Source of the DNA: Clonostachys chloroleuca
Taxonomy: Eukaryota; Ascomycota; Sordariomycetes; Hypocreales; Bionectriaceae
Reading direction: 5' to 3'
Length of the DNA stretch: 64,000 nucleotides
Assembly: GCA_037952775.1 (NCBI GenBank)
Contig: JBANAY010000003.1
Coordinates: forward strand, 10,106,001-10,170,000
Part shown: positions 46,539 through 57,850 of the stretch, piece after piece
Position numbering within the stretch: the stretch's first letter is position 1
How the letters are laid out: every line of letters begins with the position of its first letter
The notes under the pieces: generated by a model
The model's database searches: none
What the model was told of the DNA's origin: nothing
What the model saw: only the letters and a program-made list of their open reading frames with translations
Translations under genes and position numbers: made by a program

Positions 46539-49500
46539 ATGGCGGACGATAACCAGTTCTCGTCCTTCGACGAGAATGACTGGAAAGCCCAAAATGCGGC
46601 AGACGATAGAGAGATCGCGAAACTCCTAGAGCAGAGCCAAGATGGAGCATCGGGCGGCTTGAAGCTCGACGATACACCCTTTGACCAGACGAACAAAGCC
46701 GACGATGCGGAGGACTTTGAGGACATCAGCGATGACGATCTCCCCGAAGAGGAGCCCAGCGCGAGCACATCCGTGGAACTACCTGGGTTGACCGACGATG
46801 GCGAAACTAGTAACAACGACGCGGATGATCTTTTCGGTGAAGGCCCATCTTCGCCAACCGACCCAGTCCTCGGACCCCCATCTCCTGCCCCTCATGTACG
46901 GGATGCCGATGCCGCCGATGATACCCAACCGAGCCAACCATCTCCCATATTCCCTGGCATAAATTTCGATCCCGAGCCACGTTTAACAGCGAACCAAGAT
47001 CCGGATATTCCCGCCCCTGCTGAGACTGTCGAGGATTTACTCAAGGCAGCATGGCCTGCCTACAAGAAAGGGCGTATTCTTACGTGGAGTGAGCTCTTGC
47101 CGGCAAAGAAGGCCATCTGGAAGGAGAAGAAGCCCCTCAAGAAGCCGAAGCGTCTCGTCACAAGCAAGCTAACGCTTGAGCTCGACCAGGATAGTGTCAC
47201 CCATTTCAGACTACCTGGTCCTCCAGCGACGTCTCGAACAGAGGGCAACGACCACAAGGGGCTGGTTTTTTGCTACGACGATACGGTGGAAGAAGAGGAG
47301 AACATTGCTCAGTTCGATATCGATCAAGTAGACGAATCAGAAACTGTCATGGGATTCACGCTTCGCGATATCGAGATGGCCTGCGAAGATTGGTATACGC
47401 AGATAGGGGTGATTGAGAAAGACTTTGCTATTCTTGAAGCCGAGGAGCGGAAGGAGGCGACATCCAGAAAGCGGCTGTTTGAAGAGGAAGACGATGATGA
47501 GTGGAACGCAGAGTTCCTCATGGACGACGTGGTGGATACTCCAGCGCCTCCCAAGAAGCGCAAAACGATCAAACCTGGCCTCCCAGAAATCCCACGATAC
47601 ACTGCCCCATCCTTCGATAATTTCGAAGAAACTACTAGACGAGGTGCCAAACGAGTGCAGCTTGACGCATCCGACCCCCACCTTCTCATTGATCCTCAAG
47701 AATCTCAACGAGTTGCTAAGCGCCCCCGTCAAGACGGACCCGAAGGGAAGCATGTTCCGAGTGGGAAGATCAGTCGCAATTTGTTTTCGAGATTTAATAT
47801 GTCCAACGATGACGCATACGAACTGCTCAAAGAAAACCACCAGAGCAAGGTGCGTGCGACACTCGGCAACATTTCCGTGGAACACAGTATGCCTGCCATC
47901 AAGCTCACCTGGCCATACTACAAAGTCAAACTTCCTGGCACAACGGACGAGTACCATCGCCCACGTTTCCGATACAAGAAGTTTGTTGGCCAGTCCATCA
48001 GGTTTGAAAAGCCAGCTCATTTCAGGAGGAAAGAAATGCGCAAGAAGATTTCGGAGGTCTTCAAGGACTCCAAGTCGCTCAGTATCAGCGACAATTCTAC
48101 AGCTGTTTTGTTCGAATATTGTGAACCTAGACCTAGGGTACTCAACAATTTCGGAATGGGTAGCAAGCTTATCAACTACTACCGTCGGAAGGATGCCAAA
48201 GACGACGAACAGCTCCCGAAACGAGAGCTTGGGGAATATCGCATGTTGCTACCTGAAGACCGATCGCCATTCTCGTTGTTTGGAACCGTTGACGCTGGTG
48301 AGACGGTTCCTACTCTCCATAACGAAATGTATCGAGCTCCAGTATTCAAACACACTCCTCGAAATACGGATTTCCTCATAGTGCGCAGTACCACTGGAAC
48401 AAACGGATCCAAATGGTTTATCCACAAGATCGATCACCTGCATGTCGTCGGCCAGACTTTCCCTTCGGTCGAAGTGCCAGGACCCCACAGCAGAAAGGTT
48501 ACCAATGCATCCAAGAATCGCATGAAAATGCTGGCGTTCCGTATGATTCGGCACAGCAAAACTGACAATTGTCAACTGCAAGATATCACGAAGCATATTG
48601 CAGAATCCACTGATACGCAAAATCGCCAGAAACTGAAAGAATTCCTTCAGTATGATAGGAGTGGCGAGAAGGGCATGTGGCGGCTGAAGCCGGGGGAGAT
48701 TCTTCCCGACGAGAGCTCTGTCCGTGCTATGATTAAGCCCGAGGAGGTGTCGCTGCTCGATGCCATGCAGCTAGGTATCAAGGAGCTCGAGGATGCGGGG
48801 TACGATCCCAGAAATGCCAACTTCGACGATGATGTTCAGATGGCAGACGCCGATGCCGATGATGGCGACGATGATGATGAGGGCAGCAAGATCGTGAAGG
48901 CTGCAGGAGGCGGAAAAAAGGCTGCCCAGCAAGAGGAGACACTTGCGGATAAGATGGCTCCTTGGAAAACTACCAAGGCATTCATTGATGCATGCGCCCA
49001 AAAGGCCATGCTTCAACTTCACGGCGAAGGCGATCCTACAGGCCATGGTCTTGGATTCAGCTTTATCCGTACATCTATGAAGGGAGGCTATATCGAGGCC
49101 GTCCAAGGCCCCCTCGCCACATCGGCGGACGCCATGGAGCGAGAAAAACGCGCCAACGGCGGCCATGCATACAATGTCAAGAAGCAGCAGGCCATGTACG
49201 AGGAGGGCATCCGGGAAATTTGGGAAAAGCAAAAATCTACATTGTCAGACCCTCAAGAACACGATGACAATGATATCGCGGTGACGGAAGATGAGGACGA
49301 CCGCTTCAACGTCCACTCAGCGCCAACGCCTGCTCATATCGATGACGGCACGAGTCAGATAAGCGGTTTCACGTCCTCAAGCCGCCACGCAAAGCGAGCG
49401 ATCAGAATCACTCGTGATGTTCGTTTAGCTGACGGATCTACGCAGCAACGCGTCGAAGTTGTCTACGACCCTGTGGTCATCACGCAATACATGAAGCGGA

Positions 49501-50702
49501 GAACAGAGGCTGATTTAGAACTAAGAGAGTACGTCAAACAATCCCTTCGCTTCGCAACATTGTCGCGAAAACCACCTCGTATCTGGCGGAAGTTACCTGC
49601 TTCTGTCAGATCACTCCATAGGTCGGCTTTTCTCGCAGAACAATGTATTAGGACCAAGTCCACATATGGCCTGGGAACACCAGGCTCTTCTACAGATATT
49701 GTTGGCCTTGCATTCCGAGCGCCTGCTTACATAAATGTCTTTACAGCATCTACAGCTCGCGGCCCACTGGCAATGCCGACCATGACCGTCTTGCAGGGAT
49801 TAGGTAAGCTTGAGACTATCCCCATTTGTTTGTTTGGCCAAATTGTTAACATGTGTACCTTCTCTCAGAATTAAGCAGGAACTCGCAAGATTGGAAAAGA
49901 ACAAGGCAAGACGCCAAGCTCGAGAACAGCAGAAAGAACTGCACCAGCGAGCGAATGCCCCCGGTGATGCTGGATCCCCTGGCGCGGTCGTTTCCGGCGA
50001 TAAGATCGTTACGGGCACAACCCGGAAGTGTGCCAATTGCGGCCAGGTGGGACATATCAAGACAAACAAAAAGTATGGAACCCCAACCCTTCTCCCCACC
50101 CCCACGCCCGTCTTTTGATTGGTGGAGTGTCACTCTCCCCGACGATGAGGAGTCGCGTCTGTCGAGAAAGAAGTCCAAGAAGAAGAGATTACCAGCCATG
50201 GTCCTCACGCTTCAGGAATTGGACAAGCAAAAGAAGAAAGATAAGCAGAGCCAGACTCCAAGACAGAAGCACGAAGCCAAAATAGGTTGCAAGAAGCGTG
50301 CGCCGGATGGTCCGCCATCCAAGTGGCAGCTCAAGAAGCAACGTGCGAAAGAGCGTCTTGAAAAAGCGAACAGAGAGAGAGAAGAGCGAGAAGAATTGCT
50401 GAAGCTGAAAGAACGGCTGCAAAAAGAAGCTCTACAATACAAGTCAGAGTGGGCAGCCCACGATGAAGACGAAGACGCTCTCGAACCATTAGACTAATTT
50501 CTCACATTTCTCACCATCATCGACCATATCACACCACACTCACACACAACTACTACTCACACATGGTGCTCCCACGTTTACTGACTTGCTCAAAAGGTTA
50601 TGCCCTCTGCTTAACGGTACCATGAACACGGACAACGGTGCTGCGGACCACGGAGGTTTCGGTTCGTACAACGCCCCTGCAGGCACGGCTGGTTCCCCAT
50701 GA
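46539..50702 (+). CDS. taf1: TAF1, largest TFIID subunit
   Basis: TAF1 scaffolds TFIID and contacts TBP, TAF7 and promoter DNA. Exons are 46539-49803, 49869-50072 and 50597-50702 (about 1191 residues). The acidic N-terminus (DENDWKAQNAADDREIAKLL) fits the TBP-binding TAND-type region. The central DUF3591 domain includes VEHSMPAIKLTWPYYKVKLP, RPRFRYKKFVGQSIRF, KMLAFRMIRHSKTD and WKTTKAFIDACAQKAMLQLH. The C-terminal zinc knuckle is CANCGQVGHIKTNKK/LCP; its last Cys is supplied only after the final 524-bp intron (donor GTATGG at 50073, acceptor CAAAAG at 50596). No bromodomains, as usual in fungi. At the first intron the two exon phases disagree by one base (VLQGL, then IKQELARLEKNK), so one base seems to be missing or the acceptor is misjudged. 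The last intron holds a separate coding-like ORF. Confidence 0.9.
50075..50497 (+). CDS. Coding-like ORF nested in the last TAF1 intron (unknown)
   Basis: A 140-codon ORF lies wholly inside the intron that must be removed to complete the TAF1 zinc knuckle. Its ATG (50075) overlaps the splice donor (GTATGG) and has A at -3 and G at +4. The product begins MEPQPFSPPPRPSFDWW and continues VTLPDDEESRLSRKKSKKKR, LPAMVLTLQELDKQKKKDKQ, GPPSKWQLKKQRAKERLEKA, an Arg/Glu coiled coil, and ends DEDEDALEPLD. Codon choice resembles the neighbouring exons. An alternative is a TAF1 splice variant: donor 50073 to an acceptor at 50127 gives a normal 55-bp intron and joins in frame as TNKN-VTLPDDEE. I do not recognise the family. 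Confidence 0.45.
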   Translation: MEPQPFSPPPRPSFDWWSVTLPDDEESRLSRKKSKKKRLPAMVLTLQELDKQKKKDKQSQTPRQKHEAKIGCKKRAPDGPPSKWQLKKQRAKERLEKANREREEREELLKLKERLQKEALQYKSEWAAHDEDEDALEPLD

Positions 50703-51375
50703 TTGCACAATCTTTTTTTGGGGTCACATGTGGTGATACATGATGCGTGGTGAGATTTGTTTTAATGGATTTGGGATGGTTGATGATTATCTAAGACACC
50801 AACACAAACTCCGGTGTTTATTCTTTCCCTACCTGTTCAAGTAGTCGGAGGCTGTATTATTGCGAGGATCGATCAAGCACTGGCGTTTTTGGGATTTAAG
50901 GGAAAAGGCAGATTGGCTACATGTTACCAACCAAAACGAATGAGCCGCGGGGACAATGGACAGCTCAAGATGAGACGAGACGATTTGAGCTTGACGAGAG
51001 AGAAAATAGGCATGAAGGCTGCTTTAGTCGCGTAGTGGAATACGAATAATTCGGCATAAATACGAGCATGATCTGCGACTGGGTGAGGCCATGCAAGTAT
51101 TTTACTTCGCCTCGGACCACGACTACGAAAGGTAAGGACCGGGACGCATGTACGTGTGCTACGTGCTACGTAGAGGCCAGGTGCCGTATGTGTGTGTGCT
51201 GCGCTGTGCAATGCGGTGAAGTGCCTCACTTGCGTGACCGGGTTGGCGGACAATTAGGTAGCCAGGCGACAGTGTTGCCTATTCCCACCCTTGTTTCATC
51301 AGAAGCTCACCAAGGTAATAAGCCCACTTTTTGTCCCCCTTCCGGACAGCTTAGCACTAAGGCGTGCAGGGGTGC

Positions 51376-51385
51376 CTAAAAATAG
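51376..51385. promoter_or_regulatory. MEF2/Rlm1-type box (CTAAAAATAG)
   Basis: An exact match to CTA(A/T)4TAG, the site of MEF2-type MADS factors such as yeast Rlm1. It lies 3.6 kb upstream of the rlmA start. Confidence 0.35.
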
Positions 51386-54381
51386 CGCAAATACAAGCTT
51401 GGAGGTGGTGTAAGTGGATAAATTTCCAATGCGACCCTGACAGAAAGAAAGCTGGTCTGGCCAATGGCGGGTGGGGGACGGCCTGCAGCTAGAGAGGCTT
51501 TGCATTAAGGCGGTAATGCCAGTGCGGATGGTGACTTGATGAGATTGCGCGCTGTTGGCTGGCTGGCTGGTCGGTGTGTGTGAGTGAGAGTGAACAGAGA
51601 GAGGAATATGCGTGTGGTCGTCAACGATCGGGGTATCGTCCGGGCGCTTAACTGCCCCTCACCACCAGCGCGAATCTGATCCAATCCGGCGGCCGGGTTG
51701 GTGCTGCGGCCGTGGGCATTGGTTTTGGGAAAATTTGTGGTCCTCGTGCACCGATGAAACGTCTTGTGATAATGCGAAGCGTCCTAGGCAGGTCTGTTGG
51801 TCCGAGGGAGAGAATGTGGCCGTGGAGGCGGAATCATCAGCGGGATGAATGCTTGTCCGGCGGGACTGCGCAGTGCAGGATCCCGCCACAGCTCCTGGTT
51901 TCCCTGTTCCCCCTTCTATCGCCTCTTGTGTTTCTCTTTCGCCAGCAGTGGCGGGAATTTGGAACTCGACCTGGCATTATACATAAGGTGAGCTGAGTGG
52001 TGACAGACATCGGTTATCTCGATGGGTCTGGGCGGTGGAGCCACTACCAGGCAATTTGTATTCTTAGTAATATGGCTAAGCCGGATACGGACATAAGGCA
52101 ATGGGATTCCAGGTGGAGCAGGTCGCGAGCCAAGTAGACCGTGTTGCGGCAAGAGAAGACTTCGAGGAGACAAGTTGTTCAGGTGAAGGATGCGCAATGC
52201 CGGGAGAGACGTGTGCCGCTCAATTACTTCGCAAGCGCGTAAGCGCGATGATTGGATGGTCTTACGGCCATCAAGGCATAGGTACATGAGGAGTGCGCGA
52301 CGGGTAACGAAGGCAGCGCAACGGCCGGCGCAATGGATAAGCTAGCCCGGTGTTACCATCAATCGATCGATAGATTGATTGATTATCTGCCAGACGGTAC
52401 GCTGAAGGTTTCGCCGCCGCAAAGGGATAAGGTAGATCTATCCGCCGCCGTGGTCTTTTTTAGCTACACATTGCCACGGCGGCGGGAGGAAGTGGCAGTT
52501 TGCCGGTGGTCGGTCAAGGCAAGGCTCGGGATGGGGAAGAGCGCTTTCTCCACGTGGTTGCGTGAGGTTTTGCTCATGTCTCAGATTGGGAAATTTGGAC
52601 TTTTCGATAGGCTGGTCCCTCTGGTCGGGAAGGCTCGGCCTCTGGTTGGCTGGCGGATCAGCTGGAGTGCAGGGCTTTTGGGGCTGTGAGCTGAGAGAAC
52701 ATGTTACGGTGCACATGCACTGTACGCGTTCATGTACTGCGTGCATGTAGGTAAGCTGAAGCACAACCAGGTTGGAGGTTCCAGATGGGCTGTACGATGA
52801 TGACTGCTTCTGCGCAAGGTACCTGCCAAGGCCACAGCATCCCATGACATTGTGATGTGGCTGCAGTGGTTTGCTTGCAGGTTCGCTTCCCGCGCATTTG
52901 TTCGACGGGCAGCGCGGAATAGTACATTGTAGCGTGTTGCTCGATTGGGTGTGCATTAGTACTATCCAGACCTGGATATTATAGGCGGGGCTAGGTAATT
53001 GATGTGAGGTCGAGGAGCGCGACGTTTTGAGCTCAGGTGCTAAAGTCGACTGCAAAAAGCAAAAAGCCATCGAGATCTGGTTCGTGATGATGTCGTACTC
53101 GAATGCCTCGCGATATACTGTCTGGGTATATCAATACTTCCGAATCTCAAGGTCGCATCCAAAGCCTGGGTGGACACAACTCTCCATGCGTACCTAATAT
53201 TATGTGAGGTAGATTGATGACCTGACGAACTGACACACTCCAGCAGAAACCCTGTCCAGCACCCTGGCATCATTTCGATGAACAACCCTAGCCCTCTAAT
53301 ATGGAAAAGACTCCGAGCAACCAATTCCTTCAAGCCGTTCGCGGAGGATAATCAATTCCAAAAAGGCCCTATGGTCCCAATGTTTCTGAGGTTTGATGAT
53401 ACTATGCAGCCCTGGTTAGCCGCCCTACAATTTAGGGCACTCCATGTCTCCTGCATGCATACAGCGTCGCAGAGAAATCACAGCGAGATCAGATAAAAAA
53501 GTGTATGGGATCGAGCGCCGCTGGCAGGTCTGCTGCAGCACTGCCACCGCGAATGAGCTAGGCGTGTGTGCGTGGGGGATGGGATGGATGGATGGCAGGT
53601 GATGCACATTCTCGCTGTACCGTTGGATGGGTGAGGAGGTGAATTGGCTGCCAGGCCAGAGATTGGTCCATCGTCCAGCAACTGTCCAGTGGATAGACCA
53701 GCTCTTCTGGTGTCGGTTGTAGAGACCACAGTTGATTGTCTTAGCTGCATGTCCTAGAAGAACTTAGGCTAAGATGCCCGTTAGGTTAGTTTCCCACGTC
53801 GTCAGAGCATAGGACTGGCAGAAGCTTGGGAGCTAAGGGTGAACCGAGAGCACTCGACTCGACGACGGTACAACTGCCGTGGCCAAAGCTTGGGGTCAAG
53901 AGAACAAACAGAAGATATCTCGACCAAAGCCCGGGCTGAGGAACAACCCGTGTCAGGGTTCAAGCCTTTGATTACCAGTACCTGCACTGCACACCTGGTG
54001 GTGAGACCGTGAGACAGGTACCTCGCCTAGTACCTTCCTACCTTAGGGCAGTTCCCCTCTCCCCTCTCCTCTCGTCTGTAACGTAATCCGGGTCGCGCTA
54101 AGCCCTCCTCATTTCGCACTGTGCAGATCCAGTACCTGCCCCGAACAAGCTGGTACCTCGCTGCCGGCCTGCATTAGGTGGGCCAGGGAGGTATTTTGGT
54201 CCAAGGTTGACCCCTTGCCCGTTAGCACCTGAGGGGACTCTGGGTGTGTCCACCTGCTGGCCCAGCGTCCAACAGCCAAGGGTTTTTCCGGTTCCCACAC
54301 CGTCCCGCCCTTTTGCACTCTTCCTTTTTTCTTCCCCCTTCTAGTTTCTCAACTGGCGAGCATGAGCACAATCCGGATCAT

Positions 54382-54391
54382 CTATTATTAG
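54382..54391. promoter_or_regulatory. MEF2/Rlm1-type box (CTATTATTAG) upstream of rlmA
   Basis: An exact CTA(A/T)4TAG match about 565 bp upstream of the start of a gene whose product is the MADS factor expected to bind this site. This suggests autoregulation. Confidence 0.45.
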
Positions 54392-54955
54392 AACATTCAA
54401 CGCCAGATTCAGCCCCATTGTCCTGCACCACCACTCAAACCACAGAACAGCATCACTCAAGCCTCGCTACAAGGCCCTCGCACAGAAGAATAGCTGGGTG
54501 TTCACCTGCGCAGAGCCCAAATACTGTCCCTTGTCTCCAGCGCGCATCAGAAAGCCCATCTGGTCATAAACATCCGGGATCCCGCCTACTCCCCCTACCG
54601 GCCCCGTCCACAACCACGCACAACTCTTTCCCATTCCTGTCTTTTCTTTTTGCCTTCTCTTTTCTATTTCTATTTCTGTCTCTCCCCCAAGCCTCATCAT
54701 CATTTGTCGCAGAGAGCTCTAAACCACCCCTGCCCGCCACATTCGCTGCCGCTTGTGTAAAACCAAGTCTCTATCCGAGCTTTTTGGAAAGCGCGACCAA
54801 CACATCCGAACTGGCGCGACTCATCCTCTCATCGCGGTCGACCTCGTCGCCCATTCGCACGACCCAGGCCCAGACCTTTGGTCGCCGGTCGCCCTTTTTA
54901 TTTCGCTAGACAATCGACCGTCACTCGCGACGACACACGTGCATACGCCACAAAG

Positions 54956-57025
54956 ATGGGTCGAAGAAAGATTGAGATCAAGGCCATCAAGGATGACCGC
55001 AATCGCTCAGTGTTTGTCGCGTCCACCCTCTCCCCATCCCCAATTATCTGTCTGGTCTACTGACACAACTTGTCCCTTAGCACATTCCTGAAGCGTAAAG
55101 GCGGTCTCTTCAAGAAGGCACACGAGCTGTCCGTGCTCTGTTCCGTTGACGTTGCGGTTTTCGTCTTCGGCAACAACAAGAAGCTGTACGAGTACTCGTC
55201 AGCCGACATGCGTGATCTGATTACTAGATACCAATACGTGAGTTCCCAACGCGTCGCACAGGATCGCATCTCAGGCTAACAATGCGCGACCAGCACGGTG
55301 GTCCAAACGAACACAAGGGTCCCTCAGACTTCAATGGCGGCAACGATGATGACGACGACGAGGAAGGCGATGGCACCCCCCTCAACCCGAAGGCCTCGAA
55401 GCGCACTTGATGCCCCCGCAGTACCACAACCAGCCGCACTTCCCTCAAATTCGCCATCACACACCTTCAGCATCTCCTCCTATGCCCCAGAATGGTACGT
55501 TCCCTGGACATCCTCACCATCGTGGACACACACCACAGCCTTCGGTTGGATCGCGACCTGGTTCAAGGAACGATGTTCGTCGCATGGGGCCCAACATGGC
55601 GCCTCCTCAGGGCGGCCATCCCGGCATGGGCTATATGCCAACACCTCCCCTTTACAATAACCCTCACGGTCAACCTGGTATGATGCCTCAACAACAGCAG
55701 CAGCCTCAGTATCCGTACGCACCCCCCCGCCGCCCCAGCAGCAGCACCAACCTCAGCATCAGCCACCACCACACCAGGGACCTCAACATCCACCGCAGCA
55801 TCAGGGGCCATCGCATCAGGTACCGCAACCGCCTCAGCAACAGCCACAACCACCTCAACCTCCGGTATATATGGAAGAAAGACGATCATCTGTGCCGCCT
55901 CCTCCTTTCATGTCGCAGACTCCCCCTCAGCCTCAGCCGATGTCCATGCCTCCCGCTCGTGCTGAACCATCGCCTCCTCAAGCAAACCTCGCCCCGCCCC
56001 AGAACGTGCCTCAAATTTCTACGACTCCCCCTGAACCGGAACGACGAGAACTCCTGCCCCCACCGCCACCGCCCGAAGTAAAGAATGAGCCCCTTGATCG
56101 CCCTCAAATGCCTCTGAACACCGACATGGCCATCAAGAAACTCCCAAGGAAGTCGCACAGTATCTTCACCCCCATCGAGGAAAATCGCTCGCCGCTCTCG
56201 CAGCACTTGGCATCCTTCGCATCTGAGCCCGCTAAGTCGGAATCTATGGCCGCCGCAGCTGCGGCAAATGCTAACCGCCCACACTCGGTCGATGTGACGT
56301 CTGCTGCCCGTACCTCACCACCTCAGAACCGAGCCAGGACACGGACAACCTCTGTCTCATCTGCTACCGAGACGGTTTTTACCCCGCCCTCTCGATCCAA
56401 TAGTTTCAAGACAGGTCCTGGTTCAGCGAGCGGAGCACGCCCACGGGGCCCCCGCCTCACAGTTCAGATCCCTGGTGGTGGCTCGGAGCCTAACAGCGCT
56501 GTTTCTGATTCCAACTCGCCTAAGGGTGCGACTGAGAGCACATCTCAGACATCGCAACAACAAAGCTCGCATTCGTCTGGAGTGGTTCTTCCACCGCCCT
56601 CGCCCTCTGCTGCCTCGGCACTTTTGTCTGCTGGAGCCACAGGACCACCAAACCCGTTCGCCCGTCCTCTCCCCCAGCAGAACATGAATGCCGAGACACC
56701 AGCCTCTGCACTCCCCTCCCGATTCCTTGGTACCGAGTTTCTGCCGAGTCCTAGCAGTTTCTATAACGATTGGAACTTTCGCAACGGTGATAACACCTTG
56801 CCCAGCCCGTTGAACTTTGCAACCCCAGTTGCAGGATCGGGCCCTAGCTTCTTAAGAGAGGAGACCAACTTCAACTCGAGCACTGCGTCAACCAGTGCCC
56901 CTACAGCTGGCGCAACTACTGCTACAGCTGGAGCAGGGAAACGCAAGAGTATCGGGGACGAAGAGAACGATCACAATGAGAGTCACGACCTGACCACTGA
57001 TGCCAAGAGAGTCAAGGTCAACTAA
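54956..57025 (+). CDS. rlmA: MEF2-type MADS-box transcription factor RlmA
   Basis: The nuclear effector of the cell-wall-integrity MAP kinase pathway (yeast Rlm1 orthologue). Exons are 54956-55011, 55081-55237 and 55294-57025. The MADS domain is [19 protein letters not shown], then [20 protein letters not shown]. The MEF2-like extension is [20 protein letters not shown]. The rest is a Pro/Gln/Ser-rich activation region with possible MAP-kinase sites (SP/TP) and a docking-like stretch. The C-terminus has [13 protein letters not shown] and DAKRVKVN. Two breaks of one missing C each occur: run 55376-55381 ([20 protein letters not shown]) and run 55722-55728 ([15 protein letters not shown]). With both restored the exons total 1947 bases, 648 residues. 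Confidence 0.92.
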
Positions 57026-57613
57026 GATATTTACGGATGCCATGTTGTTCTGATCTTATGACATGGCCGTTTTCCACTTCATTTCACTGCATTTTTGAGA
57101 TACCACTTTATTCTGTTATTCGCTCTTCTCTGGCATACATAACCAAGTCCTACGACTTTTTTTTACTCGTTTGCTCTATCGGCGTTTTTCTTCTAGATGT
57201 GGGACTCGGATGTCCATTCCTTCTTCTTTGCTCCTCTGCCTGAGTTGAGTGGCTTGTATGGAGCCATCTTTGGATTACATTGCTTCTTTCACCATACCTC
57301 GACCAATTTTCACGGCTTTGGACCCTTCTTGCAAATTATTATCTAAATTATTCATTCATGGTTGGACGTTGTACGGACTGGGATGCATTTGCAGGCAAAC
57401 ACCGAAAACATTTCTATCGTTTGAAATGTCTTGGTTGATGATCACTGAAATTTAGTGATAACATGGGAGGCGTTCTGAGGAGTTCAAACACAGTGCGGTG
57501 GTAATTTGAGTTGCGTGTTTCCATTTGAGTAGATTTTTGAAGTTGCACTCTTGGCGAAGAGTGAGGATGGTATAATTGAACTCGTTTTTGCTTTACAACA
57601 ATAATCTTTACTC

Positions 57614-57641
57614 GTGATGGTCTAAACGTGATGGTCTAAAC
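57614..57641. repeat. Two perfect 14-bp direct repeats
   Basis: GTGATGGTCTAAAC occurs twice in tandem, and a third copy begins (GTGATAG). Confidence 0.8.
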
Positions 57642-57667
57642 GTGATAGATTGCCTCTTTTGGCATGG

Positions 57668-57677
57668 CTATTTATAG
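57668..57677. promoter_or_regulatory. MEF2/Rlm1-type box (CTATTTATAG)
   Basis: An exact CTA(A/T)4TAG match 640 bp downstream of the rlmA stop codon, between convergent genes. Function is uncertain. Confidence 0.25.
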
Positions 57678-57850
57678 TTTAAGATGGTTTACGTGCGTGA
57701 CAGAAGATCATGTCTTAAGTCTGGTCATGGATAGGTGCTCTGAGGTGAGACCTGGGAGCTGGACGGTTTACTTGATTTGCCAAGTACCTATCTATATTAA
57801 ATATCTCTGATCTCTAATCATAAAGCGAGCCTCTATCATATAATGCTAAA

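Larger units (their letters stand above)
50703..54955. other. Long gene-free region and 5' leader of rlmA
   Basis: No gene is supported over 4.2 kb. Open frames are short or composition-driven, including a 220-codon frame at 54244-54909 in a CT-rich leader. Short GGCT and GATT/ATCG repeats occur (about 51557-51575 and 52360-52385). Two exact CTA(W)4TAG boxes lie within it. It probably holds an extended promoter, long 5' UTR and possibly noncoding transcripts. Confidence 0.55.
57026..57850. other. Convergent intergenic region
   Basis: 3' flank of rlmA and of the fasciclin-domain gene. It contains a 14-bp direct repeat and a third CTA(W)4TAG box. No gene is seen. Confidence 0.6.

Noticed and set aside
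54244..54909. A 220-codon open frame upstream of rlmA
   Set aside because: It is Ser/Pro/Leu-rich because the region is a CT-rich 5' leader. It has no domain, ends just before the MADS start and looks like composition only.
3959..55728. The poly-C breaks as a genuine genome-wide -1 frameshifting code
   Set aside because: Mechanistically imaginable, but the affected genes are ordinary conserved genes. Missing bases in homopolymers are a well-known sequencing artefact, so error is far more likely.
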